From an uncultured Gammaproteobacteria bacterium (GTDB lineage Bacteria; Pseudomonadota; Gammaproteobacteria; JAADHQ01), in assembly GCA_947258755.1 (NCBI GenBank), contig CAMYJO010000003.1, forward strand, positions 1-50,870: DNA of 50,870 nucleotides. The letters are read 5' to 3'. Shown here in pieces: positions 39,619 to 50,709 of this stretch. Made by a program: the position numbers and the translations under genes. The notes under the pieces were generated by a model. It had not been told where the DNA came from and did no database searches. It was given only the letters and a program-made list of their open reading frames with translations. Every line of letters starts with the position of its first letter. Within the stretch, counting starts at the first letter, position 1.

Positions 39619-41478
39619 TCAAATCGACAGTTTCTTGACCTTTTTGCCACCATAGATCAGATTAATGACAGCTCTGGTTCCCATGATCGCTGTAAACATT
39701 GACGCCAGGATACCCAGCGACAGAGTCACGGCAAAACCCTTGATCGGTCCGCTACCAAAACTAAACAGCACGACCGCCGCAATCAAGGTGGTGATATTGG
39801 CATCCGCAATGGTTGAGAATGCCTTTTCATAGCCGGAATGGATACTGGCCTGCGGACTGTTACCGACACGAATCTCTTCGCGAATACGCTCAAAAATAAG
39901 CACATTGGCATCCACCGCCATACCGACCGTCAATACGATACCAGCAATACCCGGTAAGGTCAGGGTCGCCTGAAGCAGGGACAGCAAGGCCACGATAATG
40001 ACCAGGTTCAGGAACAACGCGACATTGGCAATAATGCCAAAGGTCTTGTAGTACAGGGCCATGAATATCAACACCAGGATGAAGCCAATCACCACCGAGT
40101 TAAATCCCTGATCGATACTGTCCTGACCGAGGCTCGGACCGATAGTCCTTTCCTCGATTATTTCTATCGGTGCCGCCAGCGCCCCGGCTCGTAACAAGAT
40201 CGCCAGATTGCGGGCCTCAACTGGCGAATCCAGGCCGGTGATCTGGAAACGTCGTCCAAGACGCTCCTGGATAACGGCCACATTAATGACCTCTTCAATT
40301 TTTTCCCTGACCTTGACCGGCTTGCCATCAACCAGTTTGGTTTTCACCTTGCTCTCTATATAGACGACGGCCAAGGAATCCCTGACGTGGTCCTTGGTGA
40401 AATTATCAAAACGGCTACCGCCACGGCTATCCAGATTAATGGTCACCGCTGGTTTATTGCTACGCGAATCGAAACCCGAAGAGGCATGGGTGATACTTTC
40501 GCCGGTCAGGATCACTTCCTTACGTAGTAATACAGGGTTGCCGTTGCGCTCATAGTAAATACGGGTTCCCGGTGGCGCCCGACCCTTTTCCACAAACTCA
40601 CCAACACTTAGATTGCGCTCATCGACCAGACGCACTTCCAGTGTTGCTGTCGCACCGAGGATATCCTTGGCTTCATCCGGATTCTGTACACCTGGTAACT
40701 GTACGATAATTCTGCGGTTACCATTTTGCTGGATAACCGGCCCGGCAACACCGAGTTCGTTGACACGATTTCGCAGGGTTGTGATGTTTTGCGTCAAGGC
40801 TGCCTTGCGTACCTGTACCGCAGCTTCCTCGCGCAATACGGCCTGCAGATAGGGATCACCATTGCTTTCAGTCTCGCTGAACTGTAGATCGCGCAATTTG
40901 CTCGACAAGAAGGACAGCGCCTTGGCGCGGGCTTCAGTATCACGGAAACGGATACTGATGTCCTGATCGAGGTTAACGCCGGCATGGCGAATGGTCTTGT
41001 CACGCAAGCTGGTTTTGATCTCGCCGACAAAACGCTGTTTTTCCTTCTTGATCGCAGCATCCATATCGACATCCATCAGGAAATGGATACCGCCCTGCAG
41101 GTCCAGACCCAGATACATCGGCCTGCCGTGAATAGCACGCAGCCAGTCAGGTGTGGATGGCGTCAACGTCTGCGCAACAATAAATTTGTTTTCCAGTAAT
41201 GGATTTAATTTATCGGTCGCTTTGAGCTGGTTCTCGGTATTGTCAAAGCGAAGCAACAATTTTTCACCAACACGCTCGACACTTTTATAAGCAATGGTCG
41301 CTTGATCGAGTGATTGCTTGATGTTGGTGACCTGCTCTTTGTTCATTTCATTCGCACGTAGCGGCGAAATGACCAGGGCGGGATCCTTACCATAGAAATT
41401 CGGCAGGCTATACAGCGCACCGAATATCAATACAGCAACAATGATCACATACTTCCAGGCGGGATATTGATTTAACAT
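39619..41478 (-). CDS. secD: protein translocase subunit SecD
   Basis: 619-residue inner-membrane subunit. One N-terminal helix, then a large periplasmic region with the signature GRPMYLGLDLQGGIHFLMDVD. The RND-type membrane part has VGMAVDANVLIFERIREEI and GSGPIKGFAVTLSLGILAS. The aspartate in AVDANV is in the proton-path region known from the family. The length matches E. coli SecD (615). Confidence 0.97.
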   Translation of the reverse strand: MLNQYPAWKYVIIVAVLIFGALYSLPNFYGKDPALVISPLRANEMNKEQVTNIKQSLDQATIAYKSVERVGEKLLLRFDNTENQLKATDKLNPLLENKFIVAQTLTPSTPDWLRAIHGRPMYLGLDLQGGIHFLMDVDMDAAIKKEKQRFVGEIKTSLRDKTIRHAGVNLDQDISIRFRDTEARAKALSFLSSKLRDLQFSETESNGDPYLQAVLREEAAVQVRKAALTQNITTLRNRVNELGVAGPVIQQNGNRRIIVQLPGVQNPDEAKDILGATATLEVRLVDERNLSVGEFVEKGRAPPGTRIYYERNGNPVLLRKEVILTGESITHASSGFDSRSNKPAVTINLDSRGGSRFDNFTKDHVRDSLAVVYIESKVKTKLVDGKPVKVREKIEEVINVAVIQERLGRRFQITGLDSPVEARNLAILLRAGALAAPIEIIEERTIGPSLGQDSIDQGFNSVVIGFILVLIFMALYYKTFGIIANVALFLNLVIIVALLSLLQATLTLPGIAGIVLTVGMAVDANVLIFERIREEIRVGNSPQASIHSGYEKAFSTIADANITTLIAAVVLFSFGSGPIKGFAVTLSLGILASMFTAIMGTRAVINLIYGGKKVKKLSI

Positions 41479-41513
41479 TAAACGACCCTGTTATTATTTT
41501 ACTTGAATGTGTT

Positions 41514-41846
41514 TTAACTACTTTGAATCGTACCTTTGGGTACCAAGGCAGACACGGAAGGACGCTGGATCTTGATGTCTACATTGTCAGCGATTTTCAG
41601 CGTGACATAGTTTTCATCGATATCGGTAATCGTGCCCAGAATACCGCCATTGGTGACCACTTCGTCACCTTTGGCCAGACTGGCCACCATGTTCTTGTGT
41701 TCCTTGGCGCGCTTGCTTTGCGGACGAATCAGCAGGAAATAAAACACTGCGAACAGAATGATCAATGGCAAAAAGCTGGCCAGCCCACCCGGTCCAGCGG
41801 CAGCGGCTTCAGGTGCTGCCATGGCTTCAGATATAAAGAAACTCAT
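41514..41846 (-). CDS. yajC: Sec accessory protein YajC
   Basis: 110-residue single-span membrane protein associated with SecDF. The membrane helix FLPLIILFAVFYFLLIRPQSKR is diagnostic, followed by the soluble domain with GDEVVTNGGILGTITDIDENYVTLKIAD. The stretch before the helix is glycine/alanine-rich. Starts upstream of secD with a 35-base gap, in the usual yajC-secD-secF order. Confidence 0.96.
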   Translation of the reverse strand: MSFFISEAMAAPEAAAAGPGGLASFLPLIILFAVFYFLLIRPQSKRAKEHKNMVASLAKGDEVVTNGGILGTITDIDENYVTLKIADNVDIKIQRPSVSALVPKGTIQSS

Positions 41847-42028
41847 GATATTGTCTCAACTTCTTGATTATTGGATTAAAAATTACTTTCCCATGCCCGG
41901 CTGATGAAAACCTGCCGACAGGCGGCTGATATTATGCCATATAACCGGGTAATTTCATAAAGCTTATCAAGCCTGTGCCAGGCCTGCACCTGAGCTTGAG
42001 CATCGCCCGCACCAGTACAGGTATGGGG

Positions 42029-43159
<1,131 letters not shown>

Positions 43160-43218
43160 CTATTCTTTAAAATAATTAATAATTAAATGAGTCCCCGGCA
43201 AAGCCGGACAATCCACTT

Positions 43219-44265
43219 TTACCTTTTACCTTTAACCTTTCCCCTGCCCTCAATAAACATCGCATCGCCATAACTGAAAAACCGATACTGCTGTTGCACC
43301 GCATGTTGGTAGGCATGCAGGGTATTATCATACCCGGCAAAGGCGCAAACCAACATTAATAATGTCGATTCCGGCAAATGAAAATTGGTGATCATGGCGT
43401 CCACCGTCTTAAAGGTATAACCCGGATAGATAAAAATATCGGTGTCACCACTAAAACTGGCGATGGTGCCGCTGGCAGACGCGGATTCCAGCGCCCTTAC
43501 CGCCGTGGTACCAACCGCAATCACACGCCCTCCGGACTGTCGAGTTTGCTTTATTTTTTCACAGGTTTCTTCGGTAACCTGCAACCATTCACTGTGCATG
43601 TGGTGATCGGCAATATTATCCGCGCGCACCGGTTGAAAGGTACCGGCGCCCACGTGCAGGGTCACCTCGGCCTTCTCAACACCCATCTCCTGTAGACGAT
43701 CAAGCATGTCCAGATCAAAGTGCAGACCGGCCGTCGGCGCCGCGACCGCACCGGGCACGCTCGAATACACGGTTTGATAGCGCTCGCGGTCATTGTCCTG
43801 ATCCCGCCGTTGTATATAGGGTGGCAGCGGCATATGCCCAATGGCATCGAGCATGGCCAATAAGCTTTGCTCGGATTCCAATTGCAGGTGAAACAATTCG
43901 CCCTGGCGTCCCAACACCCGCATCAGCGTACCGTCTTCGAGCACCATCGCCGTGCCGGCACCGGGTGATTTACTCGCTCTGACATGGGCCAGCGCCTCGC
44001 GCTCCGTCATCAGTCTTTCGATTAAAATCTCGGTCTTGCCACCGGTCTCTTTACGTGCAAACAGACGCGCCGGAATCACCCGGGTATTATTGAATACCAG
44101 CAGGTCGCCAGCCTGCAGCAGTTCCGGCAGCTGCCTGAATTGCCTGTCCTGCAGGGCACCTGATTTGCCATCAAGACACAAAAGCCGGCTATCGGCCCTC
44201 TCCCCGGTGGGAAACTGGGCTATCAGTGCCTCGGGCAGATCAAAATGAAAGTCCTGACGTCGCAT
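43219..44265 (-). CDS. queA: S-adenosylmethionine:tRNA ribosyltransferase-isomerase
   Basis: 348 residues; adds the epoxycyclopentane ring from SAM onto preQ1-tRNA. Family blocks: [57 protein letters not shown] and [13 protein letters not shown]. The ATG at 44265 begins the conserved N-terminus, and an upstream ATG at 44301 adds a non-conserved stretch. The C-terminus ends in a short basic tail (GRGKVKGKR) within a pyrimidine-repeat stretch. Confidence 0.97.
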   Translation of the reverse strand: MRRQDFHFDLPEALIAQFPTGERADSRLLCLDGKSGALQDRQFRQLPELLQAGDLLVFNNTRVIPARLFARKETGGKTEILIERLMTEREALAHVRASKSPGAGTAMVLEDGTLMRVLGRQGELFHLQLESEQSLLAMLDAIGHMPLPPYIQRRDQDNDRERYQTVYSSVPGAVAAPTAGLHFDLDMLDRLQEMGVEKAEVTLHVGAGTFQPVRADNIADHHMHSEWLQVTEETCEKIKQTRQSGGRVIAVGTTAVRALESASASGTIASFSGDTDIFIYPGYTFKTVDAMITNFHLPESTLLMLVCAFAGYDNTLHAYQHAVQQQYRFFSYGDAMFIEGRGKVKGKR

Positions 44266-44314
44266 GGCGGCGATGTTACCAGTTGGGCGGGGCAAATGCA
44301 TCCAACATGACTAT

Positions 44315-44342
44315 TTGCCCTGGGCGCAGAATTCTTTATACT
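44315..44342 (+). promoter_or_regulatory. promoter of tRNA-Leu
   Basis: TTGCCC (44315-44320), 16-base spacer, TATACT (44337-44342), then a GC-rich discriminator (ATGCGACC). The tRNA begins about 80 bases downstream. A GC-rich discriminator is typical of stringently controlled stable-RNA promoters. Confidence 0.65.
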
Positions 44343-44421
44343 ATGCGACCTAGCCCGCAGGGATGGATATCCCTCAGGACCCACTTATTATTCAGTCGGT
44401 CTGATCAGACATGCGGTTTAT

Positions 44422-44508
44422 GCCGGTGTGGTGAAATTGGTATACACGATGGATTCAAAATCCATTGCCAGAAATGGCGTGGCGGTTCAAGTCCGCCCAC
44501 CGGTACCA
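44422..44508 (+). tRNA. tRNA-Leu, anticodon CAA
   Basis: 87 bases with CCA encoded. The acceptor arms GCCGGTG and CACCGGT pair (one G-U). The anticodon loop TTCAAAA gives CAA, decoding TTG leucine codons. A long variable arm (TTGCCAGAAATGGC region) is as expected for leucine tRNA, and the T loop GGTTCAAGTCC is standard. Located beside queA, as in Pseudomonas, but transcribed away from it. Confidence 0.97.
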
Positions 44509-44535
44509 TTTATTTTAAATCGCCTTGAGGTGCAA

Positions 44536-45114
44536 TCAGACTATCGAGTTCGCATCGGGTAGGTTGTTGTAAACATCCAGATAGGTTTCACAGCTATTTA
44601 GTACATCAACGACTGCCGTCAGAGGCTGCGCCAGGATGTCCTCGAAATCAATCTCGTTTTCATCCTGTATGGCAAAGGCCAGTTGTTCGCGCGGCGGACA
44701 AAAGTGCGCATCAACTCCTTCCTTGTTACCCCTTGCATCGATACGGTACCAACCGATGTCTGGCAAATACACCGCATTCAGGCCATGCAGGCAATAGGGT
44801 GTGCCATCGTCGTTGACACTAAGACGTTGATAACACAAACCGGCCGGTATGTGATTGGCACGCAGCAGTGCTGCCAGTAAATGACTTTTTGCATAGCAAT
44901 AGCCGGTACGGTATTTCAATACATCAGAGGCTTTACAGGTCACCGGATTCATACGGAAATCCATGCTATGTTTTATATTGTCGCGTACCCACACAAAACA
45001 ATTGCCTGCAATCTGCGTATTATCAGTAGAGTCCGCACGCAATTGCCCGGCCAGGGTCATAATATCGGGGCATTTCCAATCGATGATATCGCTATACCGT
45101 AAAAATTCCTGCAT
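44536..45114 (-). CDS. transglutaminase-like cysteine protease-fold protein
   Basis: 192-residue cytosolic protein with the transglutaminase-like fold. The Cys-His-Asp triad is visible: cysteine in YRTGYCYAKSHLLAALLRA, histidine in YCLHGLNAVYL and aspartate in WYRIDARGNK. The N-terminal FVWVRDNIKHSMDF strand-helix is also typical. Substrate is unknown; bacterial members are often peptidases or amidases. No signal peptide. Stands alone, convergent with the tRNA. Confidence 0.88.
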   Translation of the reverse strand: MQEFLRYSDIIDWKCPDIMTLAGQLRADSTDNTQIAGNCFVWVRDNIKHSMDFRMNPVTCKASDVLKYRTGYCYAKSHLLAALLRANHIPAGLCYQRLSVNDDGTPYCLHGLNAVYLPDIGWYRIDARGNKEGVDAHFCPPREQLAFAIQDENEIDFEDILAQPLTAVVDVLNSCETYLDVYNNLPDANSIV

Positions 45115-45215
45115 TGTTGGTCGTTATACCCGGCATCAATATAAATAGCATAATATGCTGTGGCAACATCGCATGCTTGTCAAGTTAATTCAAATCAATG
45201 GCAGCTGACTGAACG

Positions 45216-46838
45216 CTATTCTTTAATTGCATTGATGGAAGGATCATACATCAGGATACTGATACCGGTATACTTAGCCTTGTACATGGCTAGGTCGGCA
45301 TGGCGCATCAATTCTTCACAGCTTTTACCATGATCCGGATACAAGGCAATGCCAATACTGACACCGAGATTGCAATTATGTCCGCTCACCGATACCGGCT
45401 CCTTCAATACCTCAACCAGTTTTTTTACAATTGCAACCACATTTTCGGCATGCGAGAAACCCCGCATCAATAACACAAATTCATCACCGCCGAGACGCGC
45501 CAGCGTATCAGTTTTTCTTACCACTTCGAGAAAACGCTCTGCCACCTGCTTGAGCACCTTGTCACCCATCTCATGACCCAGGGTATCATTGATACGCTTG
45601 AACTGATCCAGGTCGATTATGGCTATGGCAAGTGGTTCATCGTTCCTGTTGCTGTTATTGATGGCTTGATGCACCCTGTCCAACAATAAGCTGCGATTTG
45701 GCAAATCGGTCAATGTATCATGCAAGGCCTGATACTTGAGCCTGCCCTGTAGCTCTTCCCTGACAATGATTTCACGCTCTAGTTGCTTGTTGGAAAATAC
45801 CAGTCGTCGATTACGACCAATAAAATACGAACTCAGTACTGACAGAGTAAACATAGCTAGCAGAATATAGACAAACCATTGCCAGTAATGTGCCAGTATA
45901 TCCGTCACTGCTATTTCGCCATAGTTCTCATAGGGACCAACCTGCAGTTCCTTCATCAGAATATCCACTGACTGATAATCTAGCGGTGCAGTCCAGCCCA
46001 TTATCTTTGCCGAGCGTGTCGCATAATGATCTTCCGGGATACCCAGCAGGGCCAGGGCCACATCCTGGGCCAGATCGACAGATACTTTTGTTGTCGCGGC
46101 AAAGGGCCATTCTGGATATAGGCGGGTACTGAGATGGAGTGGAAAATAATGATATTCTTGTCGATTGATTATCTTGAATTGCTGTATGTCTATCAGACCA
46201 TCACTATTCATGCGCTCCAACAGGCTGGTACGTACTGTACCGGCATCGACTTCGTTATTCAGGACCGCATAGACAATCTTGTCTTGCGGGAAGCTGGAAA
46301 ATTTTAATTGCTGAAAATCCCGATACGGATCGAGGCCGACGCTTCTGATTTCACGCTGTGCCATCCACCATCCGCCAAACGCATTGCGGTGCACGGCCAT
46401 AAAACGCTTACCCTTGAGATCGCCGATATCCTGGATATCGTTACGGTCCTGGCGTGTAAAGATGACTGCTCCAAATTCAGTTGCCGAGCCACCATTTGAT
46501 CTGTTTAACATGGTTGCCAGGCGCCTGACATGGTGTTTTTTCGCAAGCATCGCATAGGACGCAGGATTTGATAGTACAAAATCAATCTTGCCCTGCTCGA
46601 CGATCGACTCAATATTGTCATTGTTCACCGTAACAACGGTGAAATGATAATCAGGTATTTGCTCGGACAAATAGTCGGCCATCGGCTGCCAACGTTGGCG
46701 TGTAATCTCGGCCCCACGAAAGGCCAGCACACCAATTTTAACGACGTTTTCTTCATCGCCGGATTTTACTGTGCGCGCAATTGAAAGATCGACAAACATT
46801 GCCGTAAGCAATAATATGCCTAACCAATAACGCATCAT
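45216..46838 (-). CDS. PhnD-type binding domain fused to a membrane diguanylate cyclase
   Basis: About 540 residues. After a signal/anchor (WLGILLLTAMFVDL), residues ~33-300 form a PhnD-like periplasmic binding domain (VVKIGVLAFRGAE, GKIDFVLSNPASYAML, DLKGKRFMAVHRNAFG). A membrane helix at about 322-343 and a short coiled coil lead to a GGDEF domain with GGDEF at 452-456, LDQFKRINDTLGH substrate region, and an inhibitory RKTD site at 443-446. No EAL domain. It should make c-di-GMP in response to a bound periplasmic ligand. Start at ATG 46838 or 46835, after AGGTGA. The fused form parallels the separate binding-protein and GGDEF-EAL pairs at 26.6 and 32.7 kb. Confidence 0.92.
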   Translation of the reverse strand: MMRYWLGILLLTAMFVDLSIARTVKSGDEENVVKIGVLAFRGAEITRQRWQPMADYLSEQIPDYHFTVVTVNNDNIESIVEQGKIDFVLSNPASYAMLAKKHHVRRLATMLNRSNGGSATEFGAVIFTRQDRNDIQDIGDLKGKRFMAVHRNAFGGWWMAQREIRSVGLDPYRDFQQLKFSSFPQDKIVYAVLNNEVDAGTVRTSLLERMNSDGLIDIQQFKIINRQEYHYFPLHLSTRLYPEWPFAATTKVSVDLAQDVALALLGIPEDHYATRSAKIMGWTAPLDYQSVDILMKELQVGPYENYGEIAVTDILAHYWQWFVYILLAMFTLSVLSSYFIGRNRRLVFSNKQLEREIIVREELQGRLKYQALHDTLTDLPNRSLLLDRVHQAINNSNRNDEPLAIAIIDLDQFKRINDTLGHEMGDKVLKQVAERFLEVVRKTDTLARLGGDEFVLLMRGFSHAENVVAIVKKLVEVLKEPVSVSGHNCNLGVSIGIALYPDHGKSCEELMRHADLAMYKAKYTGISILMYDPSINAIKE

Positions 46839-47203
46839 AATCACCTATATATAATATAGTAATTATTATTAATTATTTATATATAATTGATACGACAATA
46901 TTGTTGATACGTCAATGAAGTAAATCAAATTCGGTGAATATATTTCCAAAATCTAATGACCTATTTACCCCGCCATGCTGACACACACTTAAATCTCTAG
47001 ATCCCATATAGTAAGAATTAAATTATTAAATTTATATACCGAAAAGCCATTTGACATATACATAGAAAACTATCTGCACTACGCGACAGATCTAGTCAGT
47101 GATACATGCGCACTAATCTCTGGCAATCAACCGGATATTCAATAATATTCGACTCATCGCAAATATTATTAAAAGCAGACTGCGCAACACGCCAACAGGA
47201 ATA
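46839..47203. other. AT-rich intergenic region with repeats
   Basis: 365 bases of very AT-rich sequence between the binding-protein/cyclase gene and the histidine kinase gene. It contains TATATATA-rich inverted stretches near the cyclase start and the TTGATACG direct repeat described separately. No open frame looks coding, and no terminator for the kinase gene is obvious. Confidence 0.4.
46886..46916. promoter_or_regulatory. candidate operator: paired TTGATACG around a palindrome
   Basis: TTGATACG occurs at 46887-46894 and again at 46904-46911, spaced 17 bases start to start. Between them is the perfect palindrome ACAATATTGT (46895-46904). The whole forms an imperfect dyad of 31 bases about 50-80 bases before the cyclase start, a typical position for a regulator site. 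Confidence 0.35.
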
Positions 47204-48742
47204 CTATGCAATGGGTAATTCGATATAGAATGTCGAACCCTGGCCTTCAATGCTAACAAAACCGACGCGGCCTCCCTGTTTTTCAATCAGGGTTTGTACA
47301 ATACTTAATCCCAGCCCGGTACCCTTAAGCTTAGTATTCGACACGCTATCCAATTGCGCAAATCGGCTAAACACACGGGGCTGATCAGACAACGGAATAC
47401 CTGGACCGTGATCCGTTATTTTGACACACGCATAGCCCCCCGAGTGCTCGATGGAGATCAGGACCTTGTCCTGTTTGGCACCGTATTTCACTGCATTCGA
47501 TAACAGGTTCGACAGCGCTTGCTCGAAACGCGACGCATCAACGTTGACTGCAATATCATCCTTAGGATTCTGCAAAGCGAAACTGGCCTTATGCTCCTCT
47601 GCATACGCCTTGTTATTTTCAATGCATTGACTGACCAGGCTATGCAGGTTTTGCCTTTCAATATTAAACGTCATCTTGCCGGCCTCGATCTTCTGCAGAT
47701 CGAGCAAATCATTTATCAACAGTGATATACGTTGACAATTATTGCTCGCGATCGTTAAACATTCATTCATCTGCTCATTGGTTTCACCGAGACAGCCACT
47801 ATTGATCAACTCCACTGAGCCACGAATGGCCGTGATCGGCGTGCGTAGATCATGACTGACAACGGCAAGAAATTCATCCTTGTTGCGTTCGGCCGCAATA
47901 CGTAAGCGCTCCTCCCTACGCACAATCATATAAAAAATAAAACTAGCGAGTAGGAATAGCATGAATATCAATGATGAATATAAAACCAGGGTATTTCTGA
48001 AATCGGCAAGCAAACCGGGCAAGTATAAATCGACAGCATCCCAGGCCGTATTGTCGACTTTGCTTACATAAAGGATCCTGTTTTTCTCATCGGTGGATAG
48101 GCGATAATCATCGCGCTCCCACTTAATCCTGGCGCCATCAACGGTGACTTCAATCAGGTTCGCAGTTGGTTCAATCAACAATAACTGATGCCCAAGTGCT
48201 TGAGCATTGTGCAGTACGCGGCCGAGTATATCTGCATGAAAACTGATGAACAGCGTCCCTGATTGCAACTCAGCCGGTAGTGGCGCAAGAATATCGAAGT
48301 GATAAACTGCATTATTGGGGTGAATACGAGGCAATTGCTTATCATGCTCGGCAAATTTCTTCAGATCTACCTTGCATAAATCACCAACGTAACCTTCGAA
48401 ATCCTCCCTGACAGGAATACCGGCAGCATCAGCAACCGTAAAGGTAAAGAAGTGTGGAAAATAGTTGGCAATGGCGCTATATAATCGTTCATATAAAGCA
48501 TCATCTTCAGGGTCTTGCATGTATTGACTGATCTGATCCTTGTGTTCGTTGACAAATAATGCAACCAGACGTTTTTTTTCTGCGATAAAACTGGAAATAG
48601 CTTGTGCGGAAGAAGCAGTGGATTCCTGCGCAATGGATATATGATAGGCCTTGAAATCGCGATAGCGCTGATTACCCATCCAGGTCAGCAGGACCAGAAT
48701 CAGGATATTGATGACTAACAGATAAATGGTGTATTTGCGCAT
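47204..48742 (-). CDS. membrane sensor histidine kinase
   Basis: 512 residues. Helix 1 (about 6-24) and helix 2 (about 251-274) bracket a periplasmic domain of about 225 residues with Cache-like features (FTVADAAGIPVREDFEGYVGD). The cytosolic part has HisKA with H297 in VVSHDLRTPITAIRGSVELI, then HATPase with NLLSNAVKYGA, DHGPGIPLSD, and GTGLGLSIV. All catalytic boxes are intact. No response regulator is adjacent, so it is an orphan here. Confidence 0.93.
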   Translation of the reverse strand: MRKYTIYLLVINILILVLLTWMGNQRYRDFKAYHISIAQESTASSAQAISSFIAEKKRLVALFVNEHKDQISQYMQDPEDDALYERLYSAIANYFPHFFTFTVADAAGIPVREDFEGYVGDLCKVDLKKFAEHDKQLPRIHPNNAVYHFDILAPLPAELQSGTLFISFHADILGRVLHNAQALGHQLLLIEPTANLIEVTVDGARIKWERDDYRLSTDEKNRILYVSKVDNTAWDAVDLYLPGLLADFRNTLVLYSSLIFMLFLLASFIFYMIVRREERLRIAAERNKDEFLAVVSHDLRTPITAIRGSVELINSGCLGETNEQMNECLTIASNNCQRISLLINDLLDLQKIEAGKMTFNIERQNLHSLVSQCIENNKAYAEEHKASFALQNPKDDIAVNVDASRFEQALSNLLSNAVKYGAKQDKVLISIEHSGGYACVKITDHGPGIPLSDQPRVFSRFAQLDSVSNTKLKGTGLGLSIVQTLIEKQGGRVGFVSIEGQGSTFYIELPIA

Positions 48743-48766
48743 TCTTTACCAGATACAAATAAAATA

Positions 48767-49036
48767 TTATTTAATTCTATGCCAGGTAGTTTCCACTAAC
48801 TCCACTTCATAACGAACCTTACTGGCAAAATCCTCGCGTGTCATGGTCAGGTATTTGCGACGATTCTTGCCGACCAAAATACGGAACCGAATGATATCCC
48901 GCTCACACAATGCTTCGTCTTCACAGGAGTCGACCGTTATCTCAACTACCTGCCAGACGTTCCATTTCGCCCCGAACTCGCCATTACTGTAACAGGCTCC
49001 CTGGCGTATACTGCTTACTCGAACTGCCATGCTCAT
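48767..49036 (-). CDS. small unknown protein
   Basis: 89 residues with a strand-rich pattern (RVSSIRQGACYSNG, WNVWQVVEITVD, YEVELVETTWHRI). Three cysteines lie in the first half, two as CEDEALC. No signal peptide or membrane helix. I do not recognise a family. It starts 35 bases after mogA and ends 24 bases before the histidine kinase start, all on the minus strand, so it may be co-transcribed. Start at 49036 or at a second ATG (49030). Confidence 0.6.
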   Translation of the reverse strand: MSMAVRVSSIRQGACYSNGEFGAKWNVWQVVEITVDSCEDEALCERDIIRFRILVGKNRRKYLTMTREDFASKVRYEVELVETTWHRIK

Positions 49037-49071
49037 TCACTCAAATCGACTTGCCCTGACACTCACTGAGC

Positions 49072-49614
49072 TTATTTTTTCGCACGCGGACGAAACGCCT
49101 TAATAAAGTCTTCATTGGCCACCAGGAATGGGCCTTCGATCAAATCAATACAATACGGTATTGCCGGGAACACAGCATTCAAACAATCGGCAATGGCCGA
49201 AGGCTTGCCAGGCAAATTAACAATCAGGCTATTACCGCGAATCACGGCAATCTGTCGTGACAGAATGGCCGTCGGTACATATTGCAACGAAACCGAACGC
49301 ATCAATTCACCAAAACCATCCATGATCTTGTCGGCAACCGCCTCAGTCGCCTCGGGTGTAATGTCACGTATTGCCGGCCCGGTACCACCGGTAGTCACCA
49401 CCAGGCAACAGCCCTGCTGGTCACATAATTCCTTCAATGTCTCCTCAACCAGTGCTTGCTCATCGGGAATTACACGGCTGACCGCCTGCCATGGCGAACT
49501 CAATGCATTATTCAGCCATTCGTTTATTGCCGGACCACCTAGATCCTCATATTCACCGCGACTGGCGCGGTCAGATACGGTAACAACACCGATACGTGCA
49601 ATGTCCTGAGCCAT
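49072..49614 (-). CDS. mogA: molybdopterin adenylyltransferase MogA
   Basis: 180 residues from the ATG at 49614 (AAGGG upstream); a GTG two codons earlier is possible. MogA adenylates molybdopterin before molybdenum insertion. Motifs: IGVVTVSDRASRGEYEDLGG, VVTTGGTGPAIRDITPEAT and NLPGKPSAIADCL. These favour MogA over MoaB or the cnx-like domain of MoeA. No other cofactor genes or molybdoenzymes are in the window. Confidence 0.95.
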   Translation of the reverse strand: MAQDIARIGVVTVSDRASRGEYEDLGGPAINEWLNNALSSPWQAVSRVIPDEQALVEETLKELCDQQGCCLVVTTGGTGPAIRDITPEATEAVADKIMDGFGELMRSVSLQYVPTAILSRQIAVIRGNSLIVNLPGKPSAIADCLNAVFPAIPYCIDLIEGPFLVANEDFIKAFRPRAKK

Positions 49615-49717
49615 AGACACAAACCCTTATTTAATAGCCATAAATGGCGATCGAGTTTAACGTATCGGGCGCCGATGAGAAAGCGATGGCCTGAAAAAAT
49701 AATACAATCATGAGCGC

Positions 49718-50569
49718 TTACGCCGCCGACATCAACATCCGTGTCATTGAATTAATCTCTTCTCGGGCCTCATACAGTAACTCGATACTGGCATCGGGGC
49801 CGATCGTGAACAGCGGCAATTTCCGGAACGAGGCAATGTCCTCTATCACCGGCCTGTCAGTATCTTCCTTGCCAAACTGGCTGTGCATATTGGCGACGAT
49901 AACGATGTCGGTATAATCGACATCGTTATCCGGTTCATAGTCATGATTGTTGACCATGCTCGGAATTTCCACCAGTTCACTGTCAAAGGACCATTGCTGT
50001 AACACCAGGCTGCCGAGTTTTTTCCCCAGGCGCTCGATCAGATCATTGATCAGCGTGCGATTTTTACTGAGCTCAGGGTAATCTGCTGCATAACGTAATA
50101 TCGGTATCGCGCCGATATTGTGCACCAGGCCTGCCAGCAGGGCCTTGTCGGGCACCATACCCATGGTCACCCTGGCCAGCACATAGCTAATGGCAGCCAC
50201 TTCGCTGCTTTTATTCCAGGTATTACGGGCGATATCCCTGACAATGGCCGAGCCGATCTGGAAGCTTTGCCGTAACGCGAAACTCATGACCAGGTTGCGG
50301 GTCGTCTTCATTCCCAGGCGCGCAATTGCGGTACGGCAATCTTCAACTCTACTGCCCCTGGCATACAAGGCACTATTGGCAACCTGTACCAGCTTGGCCG
50401 CCAGGGCCGGATCCATCTGAATGACCTTGGCCATATTCGCCATGTTGGCATTCGGGTCGCCAACATATTTATTCACCTTGATCGCCACTTCCGGCAAGCT
50501 GGGCACCTTTAAGCGACCCTCCTTGAAATCCGACTGGATCCGGGTCACCAGTTCCTGAATCTGTTGCAC
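49718..50569 (-). CDS. HDOD domain signalling protein
   Basis: 283 residues. The HDOD domain (about 20-215) shows LPSLPEVAIKVNKYVGDPNANM, IQMDPALAAKLVQVANSALY, and LLAGLVHNIGAIPIL, where the HD dyad is replaced (HN), as is usual in HDOD proteins. The output is unknown; family members regulate motility, c-di-GMP and stress responses. The start is GTG at 50569 with GGGAG seven bases upstream. Confidence 0.93.
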   Translation of the reverse strand: MQQIQELVTRIQSDFKEGRLKVPSLPEVAIKVNKYVGDPNANMANMAKVIQMDPALAAKLVQVANSALYARGSRVEDCRTAIARLGMKTTRNLVMSFALRQSFQIGSAIVRDIARNTWNKSSEVAAISYVLARVTMGMVPDKALLAGLVHNIGAIPILRYAADYPELSKNRTLINDLIERLGKKLGSLVLQQWSFDSELVEIPSMVNNHDYEPDNDVDYTDIVIVANMHSQFGKEDTDRPVIEDIASFRKLPLFTIGPDASIELLYEAREEINSMTRMLMSAA

Positions 50570-50709
50570 GCCACACTCCCTAACTATAGTTATCCCACCC
50601 TATCGGTCAGGAACTGGAATCATTTAATAATAGCGTGACACGGAAATATAATTTACTTTAATAAAGATTATTATATCTTTGTTTTTATTGATTAATATAG
50701 AATTATCTA

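Noticed and set aside
44422-44508. tRNA-Leu(CAA) as an integration site for a genomic island
   Set aside because: No integrase gene and no direct repeat of the tRNA 3' end found nearby; the tRNA-queA neighbourhood is an ordinary one.
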